A stretch of 64,000 nucleotides of DNA from positions 1-64,000 of the forward strand of contig JAEINK010000018.1 in assembly GCA_016342585.1 (NCBI GenBank), given 5' to 3'. The notes beneath the pieces were generated by a model. The model was given only the letters and a program-made list of their open reading frames with translations, did not search any database and was not told where the DNA came from. The position numbers and the translations under genes are program-made. How positions within the stretch are numbered: the stretch's first letter is position 1; the number at the start of each line of letters is the position of its first letter. Below, piece after piece: positions 32,594-42,529 of this stretch. This stretch comes from Spirochaetales bacterium (lineage in GTDB: Bacteria > Spirochaetota > Spirochaetia > UBA9216).

Positions 32594-33841
32594 TTAGAGT
32601 TCATTCGCTGTCTTTAAGATACAGTGAAGAAGTACATTAACACCTCTTGCACAATCTTCGTATGGTGTGTCTTCTACTTCAACATGACTTCGACCGTTGA
32701 TACTGGGAACAAAAATCATGGCGCCCCGTGTAACCTGGTTTACTTCACTCATATCGTGACCGGCACCGGAAACCATTCTTAAGCTTGAGTATCCGAGTTC
32801 TTCGGAAGTTTCAACAACTCTATCCCAGAGTACTTTGTCAAAAGGAGCGTGCTCTACTTTCCATGTTTCTTCGAACCGGATAGGACAGCCTCTTCGGTCA
32901 GCAATAACCTGGAACTCTTTTTTCATCATTTCCCAGGCTTTAATAGCATGATCATCATCCCAGGATCGGATATCTACTGTGAAGTGAACTCCATCGGGGA
33001 TGATATTTCGGCTGTTGGGGTAATTCTGAATCTCACCAACTGTGGAAACCATGTTACCCATCTGATGAGCAACCTTGTTACAAACTACATTCATTTCAGA
33101 GAATGCCAGAAGGGCGTCGTTTCTTCCAATCATGGGGGTCGGCCCTACCTGGTTAGCTGTACCTTCAATGTAGATATCGTACCAGTGGAGACAAAGAATT
33201 CCCTTGGGGGCTCCGATCTGAATTCCTTCTCTTTCGAGCATGGGGCCCTGTTCGATGTGCAGCTCATAGGCAGCATAGATATTCCACTCTTTGTAGGAAG
33301 CAGGATAGGTTCCCTTGTAGCCAATTTTTTCTAACTCTTCACCGAAAACGGTTTTTCCATCCCTATCTTTTCTGGCGTATGCCCACTCTTTTGTGTGATT
33401 TCCAACCCATACACCGGAACCCATACAGGCAGGAGCAAACCATCCACCCTCTTCATTGGTCCAGTTAGTAGCAATATAATCTCTTTCGAGCTGAATATCG
33501 TTTTCGTGGAGAACCCTCATTACTTCCACGGCACCGATAACACCGAGGATACCGTCAAATCTTCCTCCGGGTCTCTGGGTGTCAAAATGTGAACCGGACA
33601 TAACAGCACCGAGTTCTCTGTTTTTTCCGGGGCGTACGGCGAACATATTTCCCATCTCATCGATAGTTACCTCGCAGCCGCACTCCTTATACCAGTCCAT
33701 CAGCAATTCACGTCCGATTTTATCTTCGGGTGTTGCTGTACATCTGATAAGTCCCCCCTTTTCAGTTGCCCCGATTTTGGCGGAAGCCTCTAAGTTTTCC
33801 TGAACTCTTTTAGCATTAATTCTGAGATCTTTTAGATCCAT
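32594..33841 (-). CDS. Zn-dependent N-carbamoyl/allantoate amidohydrolase
   Basis: M20-family amidase of 415 residues, in the group of beta-ureidopropionase, N-carbamoyl-L-amino-acid hydrolase and allantoate amidohydrolase. Metal ligands appear in SGSHFDTQRPGGRFDGILG, TNWTNEEGGWFAP, ELHIEQGP and the C-terminal SGAGHDMS. Two arginine/asparagine substrate contacts are in NIIPDGVHFTVDIRS. The ATG at 33841 has an AGGAGGT site; a longer frame to 33907 is not needed. Together with the dihydropyrimidinase at 54636-56039 it could complete reductive pyrimidine (or hydantoin) breakdown. A perfect inverted repeat sits in its upstream region. Confidence 0.88.
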   Translation of the reverse strand: MDLKDLRINAKRVQENLEASAKIGATEKGGLIRCTATPEDKIGRELLMDWYKECGCEVTIDEMGNMFAVRPGKNRELGAVMSGSHFDTQRPGGRFDGILGVIGAVEVMRVLHENDIQLERDYIATNWTNEEGGWFAPACMGSGVWVGNHTKEWAYARKDRDGKTVFGEELEKIGYKGTYPASYKEWNIYAAYELHIEQGPMLEREGIQIGAPKGILCLHWYDIYIEGTANQVGPTPMIGRNDALLAFSEMNVVCNKVAHQMGNMVSTVGEIQNYPNSRNIIPDGVHFTVDIRSWDDDHAIKAWEMMKKEFQVIADRRGCPIRFEETWKVEHAPFDKVLWDRVVETSEELGYSSLRMVSGAGHDMSEVNQVTRGAMIFVPSINGRSHVEVEDTPYEDCARGVNVLLHCILKTANEL

Positions 33842-33915
33842 ACAAATACCTCCTAAAGATTTTAAGCAGTCTGTATTATCATTTGATAGTAAAACCACTC
33901 TCTGCAAATATCATA

Positions 33916-33949
33916 GTTATAAAAATGTTTACCCAAACATTTTTATAAC
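33916..33949. promoter_or_regulatory. Perfect 15-bp-arm inverted repeat upstream of the amidohydrolase
   Basis: GTTATAAAAATGTTT (33916-33930) and its exact reverse complement (33935-33949) flank the four bases ACCC. It lies 75 bp before the minus-strand amidohydrolase start and 190 bp before the plus-strand ATP-grasp gene. On the minus strand its distal arm runs into TATGAT, a possible -10 box, so an operator overlapping the promoter is the simplest reading. Neither side has a T-run suited to termination. The binding protein is unknown. Confidence 0.65.
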
Positions 33950-34140
33950 ATGCAATGGATCCACTATAATACGGAATTTCCTATCTGTAAACCTCTAATT
34001 TCTCCAAAAGGGGATGGACTTGCTTTTCAGTGCGATTCCAACAAATTGGAAGCCTTCTCATCATGTAAAATAGAGAGATAGGAACCCCGGGATTCCCTTT
34101 TTATCTTTAATTCAGATATTACAAGGAAATCTTACAATTT

Positions 34141-37100
34141 GTGTTGGCTTATTTTCTTGCAGATTCTTCTCCTTTCATCTATAGTTTTTCAATGGATCTG
34201 AAAGAACTTAATTTTTACTACAACAAATTCAAATTTGGAGAAGATAATTTTCATAACCTGATGCAATATCGGGTTAAGGATATACTTCTTGTTTCAACAT
34301 TTTATGACGCGTATATCTTTGAGCATGATGCCAGACTGTCAGAACAGATAGTGGGTGAGTATCAGCAGTTGAATCTTACAACCGTTCCGCGTATAACCTC
34401 TGTTCCTAACGCGGAAGAGGCGATTAATGCGCTGAAGAAATCCAGTTTTGATCTTGTCATAACGACCATGAGATCAGGAGAAATTACTCCCTTTGAACTG
34501 AGTCTAAAGGTAAAAGAAGATTTTCCTGATTTACCGATTCTCCTCCTTTTAACCGTAAAATCAGATATCACATTGATTCAGGACAGGAATCAGGCTCTTG
34601 ACGGGATCGACAGGGTTTTCCTGTGGAATGGTGATTCCAAGCTCTTCCTTGCCATGATTAAATATATAGAAGATATGAAAAATGCTCCCTACGATACGGA
34701 GAACGGTCTTGTGCGGGTTATTCTCCTTGTGGAGGATAATATCGCTTTCCACTCCCTCTATCTTCCTCTGCTCTATACAGAAATTATGGAGCAGACCCAG
34801 CGGCTTATATCGGAAGAAAATAATGATAATAATAAATATCAGCGGATGAGAACCAGACCGAAGGTGCTTCTGGCTGAATCCGTGGAGGAAGCGCTTGAGA
34901 TATTCGAGAAGTATCGTGAGTATCTGCTCTGTGTGATATCCGATGTTGAGTTCTATAATGAAGGGAAACTTGATCCTGCTGCCGGTATAAAACTTCTGGA
35001 GGTTTTTCAGGAGAAAGATCCGACTTTGCCTTTGAGCCTTCAGTCTTCGGTAAAGGCAAATGAGGAGAAAGCAAAACTCCTTGGTGTAGATTTTTTTCAT
35101 AAAAAATCCCCCCATCTATTGACCGACCTTCGCCATTTTATCTTAAGACGTTTAGGTTTTGGTGATTTCATTTTTCGCAATACAGAGGGGGAGGAGTTGG
35201 CCCGGGCTGAGAATAACCTCGATTTTGAGAGAATCCTTCCGGATATTCCCATCGAATGCATCATGCAGCATGCTTTGCGTCATGATTTTTCATCCTGGCT
35301 GATTGCCCATGGTGAGTTTCAGATTGCCAGAACACTGCGTCAGGAGGATCCTGATGATTTTCCTGATATGATTCAGTTCCGGAAATACCTTATAAAGGTT
35401 TTTCGGGAGGCCAGACTTGAACATAATCGTGGGAAATTGCTCGGGTTTGATCCCTCTTATTTAAATCAGGATGATATTATCATTCGTCTGGGACGTGGCT
35501 CTCTTGGTGGAAAGGGGCGGGGACTCGCCTTTACAAATGCTCTACTTGTAACGACCGAACTGGCAAGCCGGTTTCATGATGTGGATATAAGGGTACCGAA
35601 AACTATTATTGTAGGAACATCCGAGTTTGATCACTTCCTCGAAAAGAACAATCTATATTATGTGCGGAATATTTTTGATGACAGTAAGATTCAGAAGTAT
35701 TTTCTTAAGGCTGATTTTTCTGAAAAACTAAGAGGGCGGTTGAAGGCCGTTCTGGAGCAGGTTCACTATCCTCTTGCTGTACGGTCTTCCGGTTTGCTTG
35801 AGGATTCCCAGTCTCAACCTTTTGCAGGCGTTTATCAGACCTATATGATCCCGAATTCGAATCCGGATATTGATATACGGCTTCACGAGCTTTGTGATGC
35901 AATTAAGCTTGTCTATGCGTCAGTATTCTTGAAGGATACAAGGAAGTATATAGAAGGTCTTAATTATATTATCGATGAAGAGAAAATGGGTGTAATTATC
36001 CAGGAGGTAGTGGGAGAGGCCTATGGGTACCATTACTATCCCCATCTTTCGGGTGTTGCTCAATCCTACAATTATTATCCAATTGGAGAGATGTCCCACA
36101 GTGATGGCGTTGCTAATCTTGCCATCGGGCTTGGGCATATGGTTGTATCTGGTCAGAAAACTTTTCGGTACAGTCCACGGCAGCCTCAGATTCAGTACCT
36201 TTCTATGGAAGAGCAGGTCAAATCATCCCAGACCGAATTCTATGCTCTTGATATTTCTCCCAAAGAGATTGATCTTCTCAATGGTGAATATGCGGCTATG
36301 ATAAAACTATCTCTGCCCGATGCTGAGAATGATAGAACTCTCTATCATCTTGCTTCGGTTTGGAATGCCCGGGATCACAGGATTGAAGATGGAATTTCCG
36401 GCTCCGGTCCCAGGGTCGTGAATTTTGCCAATATATTGAAATATAACTACTTTCCTTTATCCGATATCCTGACCGAGATCCTTGATATTTGTCAGAATGC
36501 ACTGGGCGTTCCCGTAGAGATTGAGTTTGCGGTGGATCTAACCAAGGATAGGTTCTCCGGAAAGTTACCCACCTTCTATCTACTTCAAGTTCGACCGCTT
36601 ACGATTAATCTGGATGAAGTAGAATTTTCTCTTGATGATATCGATGAAAACGAGCTTTTCCTGCATACGAGTAAAGGTCTTGGAAACGGGGTGGTTGAGG
36701 GCCTTTATGATATTATCTATGTTGACCCTGAAAAATTCGATAAGACCGAAACTCTTGCCATGCAGCAGGAGATTGATAGTTTCAATACAAATATGAAGAA
36801 TGAGAATCGGAAATATATCCTTGTTGGTCCAGGCCGATGGGGTTCCAGGGATCAATTCTTAGGAATTCCTGTCATCTGGGCGCAGATAAGCAATGCAAAG
36901 GTTATTATCGAACATGGTCTGCCTGATTTTGAAATTGAACCTTCCCAGGGGACCCACTTTCTTCACAATGTCATTGCCATGAATGTGGGGTATTTCAATA
37001 TTCCCTGGCAGAAGCGGGAAGAGGGATTCATTGATCATGAATGGCTTAAAGCACAGGAGGTCGTTTCCAGGGGGGAATACTGTGTTCATGCCCGGACGGC

Positions 37101-37158
37101 AAACCCGATGAAAATAGTAATGGATGGGAAAAACGGCTGTTCTGTTATTTTTAAGTAG
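34141..37158 (+). CDS. Receiver-domain protein fused to PEP-synthase-like ATP-grasp domain
   Basis: About 1005 residues. Residues 45-170 form a receiver-like fold lacking the phosphoacceptor (DLVITTMRSG where an Asp is expected). Residues 190-335 form a second receiver with LLVEDN, the likely acceptor in VISDVEF and the lysine in FHKKSP. From about 440, RLGRGSLGGKGRGLAF and LAVRSSGLLEDSQSQPFAGVYQTY are the pyruvate phosphate dikinase/PEP synthase ATP-grasp signatures, ending in LLQVRPLTI. The swivelling histidine domain and PEP domain are absent, so it cannot be an ordinary PEP synthase. The GTG start has an AAGGAA site; an ATG at 34192 is an alternative. It is probably a phosphotransfer or signalling enzyme; I know of no assigned role. 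Confidence 0.8.
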   Translation: MLAYFLADSSPFIYSFSMDLKELNFYYNKFKFGEDNFHNLMQYRVKDILLVSTFYDAYIFEHDARLSEQIVGEYQQLNLTTVPRITSVPNAEEAINALKKSSFDLVITTMRSGEITPFELSLKVKEDFPDLPILLLLTVKSDITLIQDRNQALDGIDRVFLWNGDSKLFLAMIKYIEDMKNAPYDTENGLVRVILLVEDNIAFHSLYLPLLYTEIMEQTQRLISEENNDNNKYQRMRTRPKVLLAESVEEALEIFEKYREYLLCVISDVEFYNEGKLDPAAGIKLLEVFQEKDPTLPLSLQSSVKANEEKAKLLGVDFFHKKSPHLLTDLRHFILRRLGFGDFIFRNTEGEELARAENNLDFERILPDIPIECIMQHALRHDFSSWLIAHGEFQIARTLRQEDPDDFPDMIQFRKYLIKVFREARLEHNRGKLLGFDPSYLNQDDIIIRLGRGSLGGKGRGLAFTNALLVTTELASRFHDVDIRVPKTIIVGTSEFDHFLEKNNLYYVRNIFDDSKIQKYFLKADFSEKLRGRLKAVLEQVHYPLAVRSSGLLEDSQSQPFAGVYQTYMIPNSNPDIDIRLHELCDAIKLVYASVFLKDTRKYIEGLNYIIDEEKMGVIIQEVVGEAYGYHYYPHLSGVAQSYNYYPIGEMSHSDGVANLAIGLGHMVVSGQKTFRYSPRQPQIQYLSMEEQVKSSQTEFYALDISPKEIDLLNGEYAAMIKLSLPDAENDRTLYHLASVWNARDHRIEDGISGSGPRVVNFANILKYNYFPLSDILTEILDICQNALGVPVEIEFAVDLTKDRFSGKLPTFYLLQVRPLTINLDEVEFSLDDIDENELFLHTSKGLGNGVVEGLYDIIYVDPEKFDKTETLAMQQEIDSFNTNMKNENRKYILVGPGRWGSRDQFLGIPVIWAQISNAKVIIEHGLPDFEIEPSQGTHFLHNVIAMNVGYFNIPWQKREEGFIDHEWLKAQEVVSRGEYCVHARTANPMKIVMDGKNGCSVIFK

Positions 37159-37206
37159 GAATGGGTCTATAAATGCGTTTTTAGGCAGAAAATGGAAACA
37201 ATATTG

Positions 37207-37235
37207 TTGACTTCGTGAAATTCATACGCTATAGT
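37207..37235 (+). promoter_or_regulatory. Promoter of gdhA
   Basis: TTGACT (37207-37212) and TATAGT (37230-37235) at 17-bp spacing lie 36 bp before the gene, which has a GGAGG site. Confidence 0.6.
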
Positions 37236-37241
37236 TTCTGA

Positions 37242-38615
<1,374 letters not shown>

Positions 38616-38660
38616 ATAATACTTTGAGACTTAAGCTTCTGGCTTAAAGATTTGAATTGA

Positions 38661-38703
38661 AAGGAACTGACCGGTTTGATCTCCGGACAGTTCCTTTTTT
38701 TTT
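38661..38703 (+). terminator. Rho-independent terminator after gdhA
   Basis: AAGGAACTG pairs with CAGTTCCTT, with an inner CCGG-CCGG stem and an AT-rich loop, and is followed by a run of nine T. Confidence 0.92.
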
Positions 38704-38794
38704 GCCTTATATCTAAAAATAATATATATTATATATTAAATATATATATAGAGCCTTTCTTTTTAGCATGAGGGCGTTGATAAGGTGGATGAAA

Positions 38795-39220
38795 ATGAAA
38801 AGATTTACAATTATAATTTTAATGAGTTTGTATATTATTTTTTCCTGCAGTGCGGGAGGAGTGAGCGAATCTGAGTCGGGTGTAAATCCTGAAACTCAAA
38901 TTCAAAATGTTTCTGATAATCTTCCTGATTATGACACATATCCTGAATTGGTCGAGCTCATGAACTCAGGAGCGGAGTATTATCTTGTCGATGTCAGGAC
39001 AGCAGGTGAGGTGGCTACCGGTTATATTCCCGGTGCTTTGAACATTTCCCATGAGAATATCCTCGAAATCGAGGCCGAAAAGGATGATATCATTGTATTA
39101 TATTGTCGTAGTGGCAACAGAGCCGGGGTAGCTTTAAGAGAGCTTGAGGCAGAGGGTTACAATAACGTTTACAATTTCGGAGGATTCTCAAAGTGGGAAG
39201 GTGAAACGGCCTATCCTTAA
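38795..39220 (+). CDS. Rhodanese-like lipoprotein
   Basis: Exported single-domain rhodanese of about 141 residues. The N-terminal hydrophobic helix ends in a lipobox (IIFSCSAGG), so the mature protein is probably lipid-anchored. The rhodanese fold shows YYLVDVRTAGEVATGYIPGALN and the active-site loop YCRSGNRAG with catalytic cysteine. The ATG at 38795 fits the AAGGTGG site best; ATGs at 38768 and 38789 are less well placed. Sulfur transfer or cyanide/thiosulfate handling outside the membrane is likely. The 3' end overlaps the opposing transposase-like gene by 33 bp. Confidence 0.86.
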   Translation: MKRFTIIILMSLYIIFSCSAGGVSESESGVNPETQIQNVSDNLPDYDTYPELVELMNSGAEYYLVDVRTAGEVATGYIPGALNISHENILEIEAEKDDIIVLYCRSGNRAGVALRELEAEGYNNVYNFGGFSKWEGETAYP

Positions 39221-40114
39221 TTTTTTTTCCTCCACGGGAGCGAAGAGTTCGGATCGCTTTGAGGGCGGGGTATTCAGGCAGATTTCAATCAAGGCTTTGA
39301 AACCTCTATCCTTATCCTGCAGGTGATGGAAGTAAAATACAGCTTCATCAAGATAGTCCTGAAGGTATTTATCCTGTATACCCCCGTGATCTACACGCAT
39401 ATGTTCCTCCACATCCTGAAGGATACCCCTTATTATAAAGGGGTGTCCTCGTTTCTGGGAGCTCCGAACATTGTACTGTTCCATGGCTAACCAGTTTCTA
39501 AGGTAAAGCTTCCTATCATCTGTATAAATCTTGGAACTCCTTTCAAATCCCCGGTTCAGGACATTTTTCATCCTCATTTCATCCGGATTATTGATTTTTA
39601 TGAGTTTGAGTTTTAAGTTCGGTATTTCGATCTCATCCTGCCCCTGGACGATTCCGAATTGGAGGGCGCCAAGTATTACTGTCTTTCGGTATTCACTGGA
39701 AATCCCTCGTATAACAAGGTCGTCCATCTCCATGATACCATGTATTTTATTTCTATTCTGGGTAGCCAGGGCCTTCCTTATCCGTGCAAGGGTATACCAT
39801 CCTGTGCTGTAGGATCCCAGTTCCCAGCGGTCGGTAACACGTGTGGCTGTTACCGGGCCTTTTAAATTCACAAGATCCCAGATGATACCAAGCCATATGA
39901 CCAGTGATAAATGGCTTCCTTGAAAGATGGTGTTTTTAAAGGGAGACCACTCCTTTAAACAGGAGGAACATATCAGTTTTCTTCTACTTACCCTGAACCT
40001 GATGTCTGTATTTTTACAGGATGGACATTGAAGAGAATCCTTGTATTTTAGATTTACCATCAGGTGGAAGGCCGATTTTTCATCAGTAATAGGAAATTGC
40101 TCGGTTGAAAACAT
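39188..40114 (-). CDS. IS1595-family transposase-like protein
   Basis: A 308-residue protein. The N-terminus has a zinc ribbon (CPSCKNTD and CSSCLKEW) as in IS1595/ISXO2 transposases. Possible catalytic acids lie in IHGIMEMDDLVIRG and IYTDDRKLY, with the DHGGIQDKYLQDYLDEAVFYFH segment near the C-terminus matching the family's last block. The consensus VDE around the first acid is altered to MDD. I find no terminal inverted repeats or target duplication, the gene is tail to tail with the rhodanese gene, and the codon pattern matches its neighbours, so it may be a domesticated copy. The promoter is close to the ATG. Confidence 0.75.
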   Translation of the reverse strand: MFSTEQFPITDEKSAFHLMVNLKYKDSLQCPSCKNTDIRFRVSRRKLICSSCLKEWSPFKNTIFQGSHLSLVIWLGIIWDLVNLKGPVTATRVTDRWELGSYSTGWYTLARIRKALATQNRNKIHGIMEMDDLVIRGISSEYRKTVILGALQFGIVQGQDEIEIPNLKLKLIKINNPDEMRMKNVLNRGFERSSKIYTDDRKLYLRNWLAMEQYNVRSSQKRGHPFIIRGILQDVEEHMRVDHGGIQDKYLQDYLDEAVFYFHHLQDKDRGFKALIEICLNTPPSKRSELFAPVEEKKLRIGRFTFPL

Positions 40115-40120
40115 GGAAAT

Positions 40121-40149
40121 AGTATAAAACAGAAAAATAAGGGCTTCAA
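40121..40149 (-). promoter_or_regulatory. Leaderless promoter of the transposase-like gene
   Basis: On the minus strand TTGAAG (40149-40144) and TATACT (40126-40121) are 17 bp apart, and the ATG at 40114 is only six bases after the -10 box. Transcription should start at or next to the start codon, and no ribosome site is present, so a leaderless mRNA is predicted. Confidence 0.5.
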
Positions 40150-40174
40150 GTAGATAAGAGCGACAAAATATTTC

Positions 40175-40202
40175 TTGACGGCAAAAATAATTCTGGTATT
40201 TA
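40175..40202 (+). promoter_or_regulatory. Promoter of the symporter operon
   Basis: TTGACG (40175-40180) and TATTTA (40197-40202) at 16-bp spacing precede the small membrane peptide gene by about 40 bp. Confidence 0.5.
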
Positions 40203-40243
40203 ATTAGATATATTTCAATATTTTTTTAATAAAGGAGAAGCAT

Positions 40244-40375
40244 ATGTTTGGATTACCAGCAACAACTAGCTGGGTTCTTTTTGGATTCCCTGCATTCTGG
40301 ATTATCTACACAGTGGTATTCCTGGTTAAGTCCAGGAACTGGCCCGATGATTCTGATAAAGGAGGGACTGAGTGA
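40244..40375 (+). CDS. 43-residue membrane peptide coupled to the symporter
   Basis: A short gene with a clear AAAGGAGA ribosome site. Its product has one hydrophobic helix (about residues 9-30: WVLFGFPAFWIIYTVVFLV) and a charged tail ending DSDKGGTE. The stop overlaps the symporter's GTG start (GTGA), so the two are translationally coupled. Small one- or two-helix partners stand before several sodium/solute symporters (for example DUF4212, DUF997/YhdT and DUF3311 proteins). This one is shorter than those and I cannot assign it to a named family. Confidence 0.72.
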   Translation: MFGLPATTSWVLFGFPAFWIIYTVVFLVKSRNWPDDSDKGGTE

Positions 40376-41913
40376 ATTCCATAGTTCTTGTTTTTTTAAT
40401 CTTTTATTACGTAGTGGTTGTCGCCATCGGATTTTGGGCCGTTAAGAAGGGGGGTGCGAAGGACCTTGAAGGTTTTCTCCTTGGGGGACGAAAGATAGGA
40501 CCCCTTGTTACTGCCATGACTCTCCAGTCTACTTCGATGAGCGGATATATGTTTCTTGGTGGTGGTGCAGAAGGATTTCGTACGGGTTACTGGGCAATCT
40601 GGTATGCCGTCGGTGATCTTGGTGGAGGTGTTGTAAATCTTTCGATTATTGGTCGGAGGATGCGTAAATTCAGTAAACTGCTCGGTTCTCTTACTGCGAT
40701 TGAGTATCTTGAACATAGATATCCTCATCCCGCTATAAGATTAATTGGTGGTGGACTCTCTATATTTCTGCTCTATTTTTATGTCCTCGCACAGTTTATC
40801 GCGGGTGGTAAAGGTATGGCTCTCGTAACAGGTCTTCCCTATGCTGCTGCCCTGATGATAGCGGTCGGCATCATTATGATTTATACTTTTTTGGGTGGCT
40901 ACTTTGCGGTTGCGTATACCGATTTTTTCCAGAGTATTGTAATGGTTGTTGGTATGGTCTGGATAACCCTGGCCACATTCAGTGCGGTTGGCGGTTTTAC
41001 TGCTGCTAATGAAGCACTTGCAAAGATCGATCCGACTTACCTCTCGATCTGGGGTAAAGGGCTGTCATTCAAAGGGGAGTGGGGAGAAGTCCTTGGGGCT
41101 GTTCTCATTTTTTCTGTAGGGTATATGGGATGGCCTCATGTTGTAACAAGACACATGGCCATGGAAAGTCCTAAAACGGCAAGAATGGCTGCTCTCTATT
41201 CCACGATTTGGAATCTGTTTTTTGTAACAGCACCCTATCTTCTCGGAATAATGGCAATTCTTATTCTTCCTAACCTGGCAGATCCCGAAGTTGCCATTTT
41301 TACCCTGGCCAGTGAGCTTCTTCCTCCTGCCGTTACCGGTATAGTTATGGCTGCCATCATGGCTGCTATCATGTCTACCGCTGATTCGATCCTTCTTCAG
41401 GTTGGTACTATCGCCTCAAGAGATATTTTTCAGCGGTTTTTCAAGCCCGATGCCAGTGACCATCAGATGGTTTGGGTCTCCAGGATCCTGATTCTTGTAA
41501 TGGGAATTATTGGACTTTTGGTTGCTATTTTTAATCCTCCCGGAGTTTTTGCGATTGTTACCTACACCACTTCGGTTCTTGGTTCTGCCTTCCTTCCCCT
41601 TTATGTTTGTGCTGTTTGGTGGAAAAAAGCAAATACTCCCGGTGCGCTTGCCTCAATGATTGGTGGTGCCCTTGTGGCCTTCCTCTCAAGACAGCTTGGG
41701 TTGGGTCTTCATCCCATGCTGGCAGGACTTATTGCCAGTATAGTTCTCATGGTTGTTGTTTCTCTTGCCACCCAGAAATCTCATCCTGTTCAAAAGCATA
41801 TTCTTGAAGCTATGGATGAGGTAGCAAAACTCGGACCTATCCCTAAGGAGATGCTTTCTTCTACAGATATGAACCTGAGTGCACAGGCTAGAAATATTAA
41901 GAAAAAACTGTAA
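40372..41913 (+). CDS. Sodium/solute symporter (SSF family)
   Basis: Integral membrane transporter of 513 residues with about 13 hydrophobic segments. The N-terminal EGFLLGGRKIGPLVTAMTLQSTSMSGYMFLGGGAEGF, GYMGWPHVVTRHMAMES and the sodium-site segment MAAIMAAIMSTADSILLQVG match the SSF family, nearest in style to proline or pantothenate carriers. The GTG start has GGAGG 6 bp ahead. It is followed by a strong terminator. The solute is uncertain; pantothenate would fit the panB and panE genes in this window but that is only a guess. Confidence 0.88.
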   Translation: MNSIVLVFLIFYYVVVVAIGFWAVKKGGAKDLEGFLLGGRKIGPLVTAMTLQSTSMSGYMFLGGGAEGFRTGYWAIWYAVGDLGGGVVNLSIIGRRMRKFSKLLGSLTAIEYLEHRYPHPAIRLIGGGLSIFLLYFYVLAQFIAGGKGMALVTGLPYAAALMIAVGIIMIYTFLGGYFAVAYTDFFQSIVMVVGMVWITLATFSAVGGFTAANEALAKIDPTYLSIWGKGLSFKGEWGEVLGAVLIFSVGYMGWPHVVTRHMAMESPKTARMAALYSTIWNLFFVTAPYLLGIMAILILPNLADPEVAIFTLASELLPPAVTGIVMAAIMAAIMSTADSILLQVGTIASRDIFQRFFKPDASDHQMVWVSRILILVMGIIGLLVAIFNPPGVFAIVTYTTSVLGSAFLPLYVCAVWWKKANTPGALASMIGGALVAFLSRQLGLGLHPMLAGLIASIVLMVVVSLATQKSHPVQKHILEAMDEVAKLGPIPKEMLSSTDMNLSAQARNIKKKL

Positions 41914-41961
41914 ATTAAAATGAAGTACCGTTATTAAAAAGAGATGAATTTTAAAAAATAC

Positions 41962-42004
41962 ATCCATGGCATCTGGAAAAACAGGTTGCCATGGATCTAT
42001 TTTT
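41962..42004 (+). terminator. Rho-independent terminator after the symporter
   Basis: ATCCATGGCA and TGCCATGGAT form a perfect 10-bp stem, extended inside by CTG-CAG, and are followed by TATTTTT. Confidence 0.88.
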
Positions 42005-42019
42005 GGGGATACTTTGAAT

Positions 42020-42529
42020 ATGATTATACAAGCTATTGAGACGTCAATAACCCGAGAAGATGCTAACAAGATCGTAGGTAGGGTGTCCGCAGGTTTTATT
42101 CCTCAGGTGCAGAAGCTGATCTACTATCCCTATTTCTGGGTCCATTTTGAATATGAAGTGAAAACGATTCTTGGAAAAAGAAAAGTAGATGCTTACACTC
42201 TGGTTGATCTTCTTGAAAATCAGGCTTCCACAGCGGATCGCTTCGAAACGATTGAAGTGGAAGAGGATAATGAGAATATTCTTGATCCGGATGTTGATCT
42301 CGACTCCGCCATGAAGACCGCCCAGACGTATCTGGTCCATTCTGCTGTTCATGAGGCAAAATCACTCATTTTCCCCAAATCTGAAGTGAAAAAATCTCTT
42401 GTGATGTATAAACCATTTTGGATTGTTCGATGTGAGAATTCAAAAAAAGAAAGGTTTCGTGTTATAGTTGATACGGTAACAGGAAAATTTGAGATACTTA
42501 ACATCGAGGAGCAGGTTGTATATGAATAA
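42020..42529 (+). CDS. Unknown protein, 169 residues
   Basis: I do not recognise a family. It is a soluble-looking, acidic protein with aromatic-rich strands (LIYYPYFWVHFEYEV, MYKPFWIVRCEN) and a C-terminal VDTVTGKFEIL that resembles a repeat of the same strand-type motif, so an internal two-part fold is possible. The start at 42020 is chosen because the in-frame ATG at 41966 lies within the terminator stem. The last codons overlap the next start (ATGAATAA), so the two genes are coupled. Confidence 0.7.
   Translation: MIIQAIETSITREDANKIVGRVSAGFIPQVQKLIYYPYFWVHFEYEVKTILGKRKVDAYTLVDLLENQASTADRFETIEVEEDNENILDPDVDLDSAMKTAQTYLVHSAVHEAKSLIFPKSEVKKSLVMYKPFWIVRCENSKKERFRVIVDTVTGKFEILNIEEQVVYE

Noticed and set aside
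41966-42019. Earlier start for the 169-residue unknown protein
   Set aside because: The ATG at 41966 lies in the stem of the symporter terminator.
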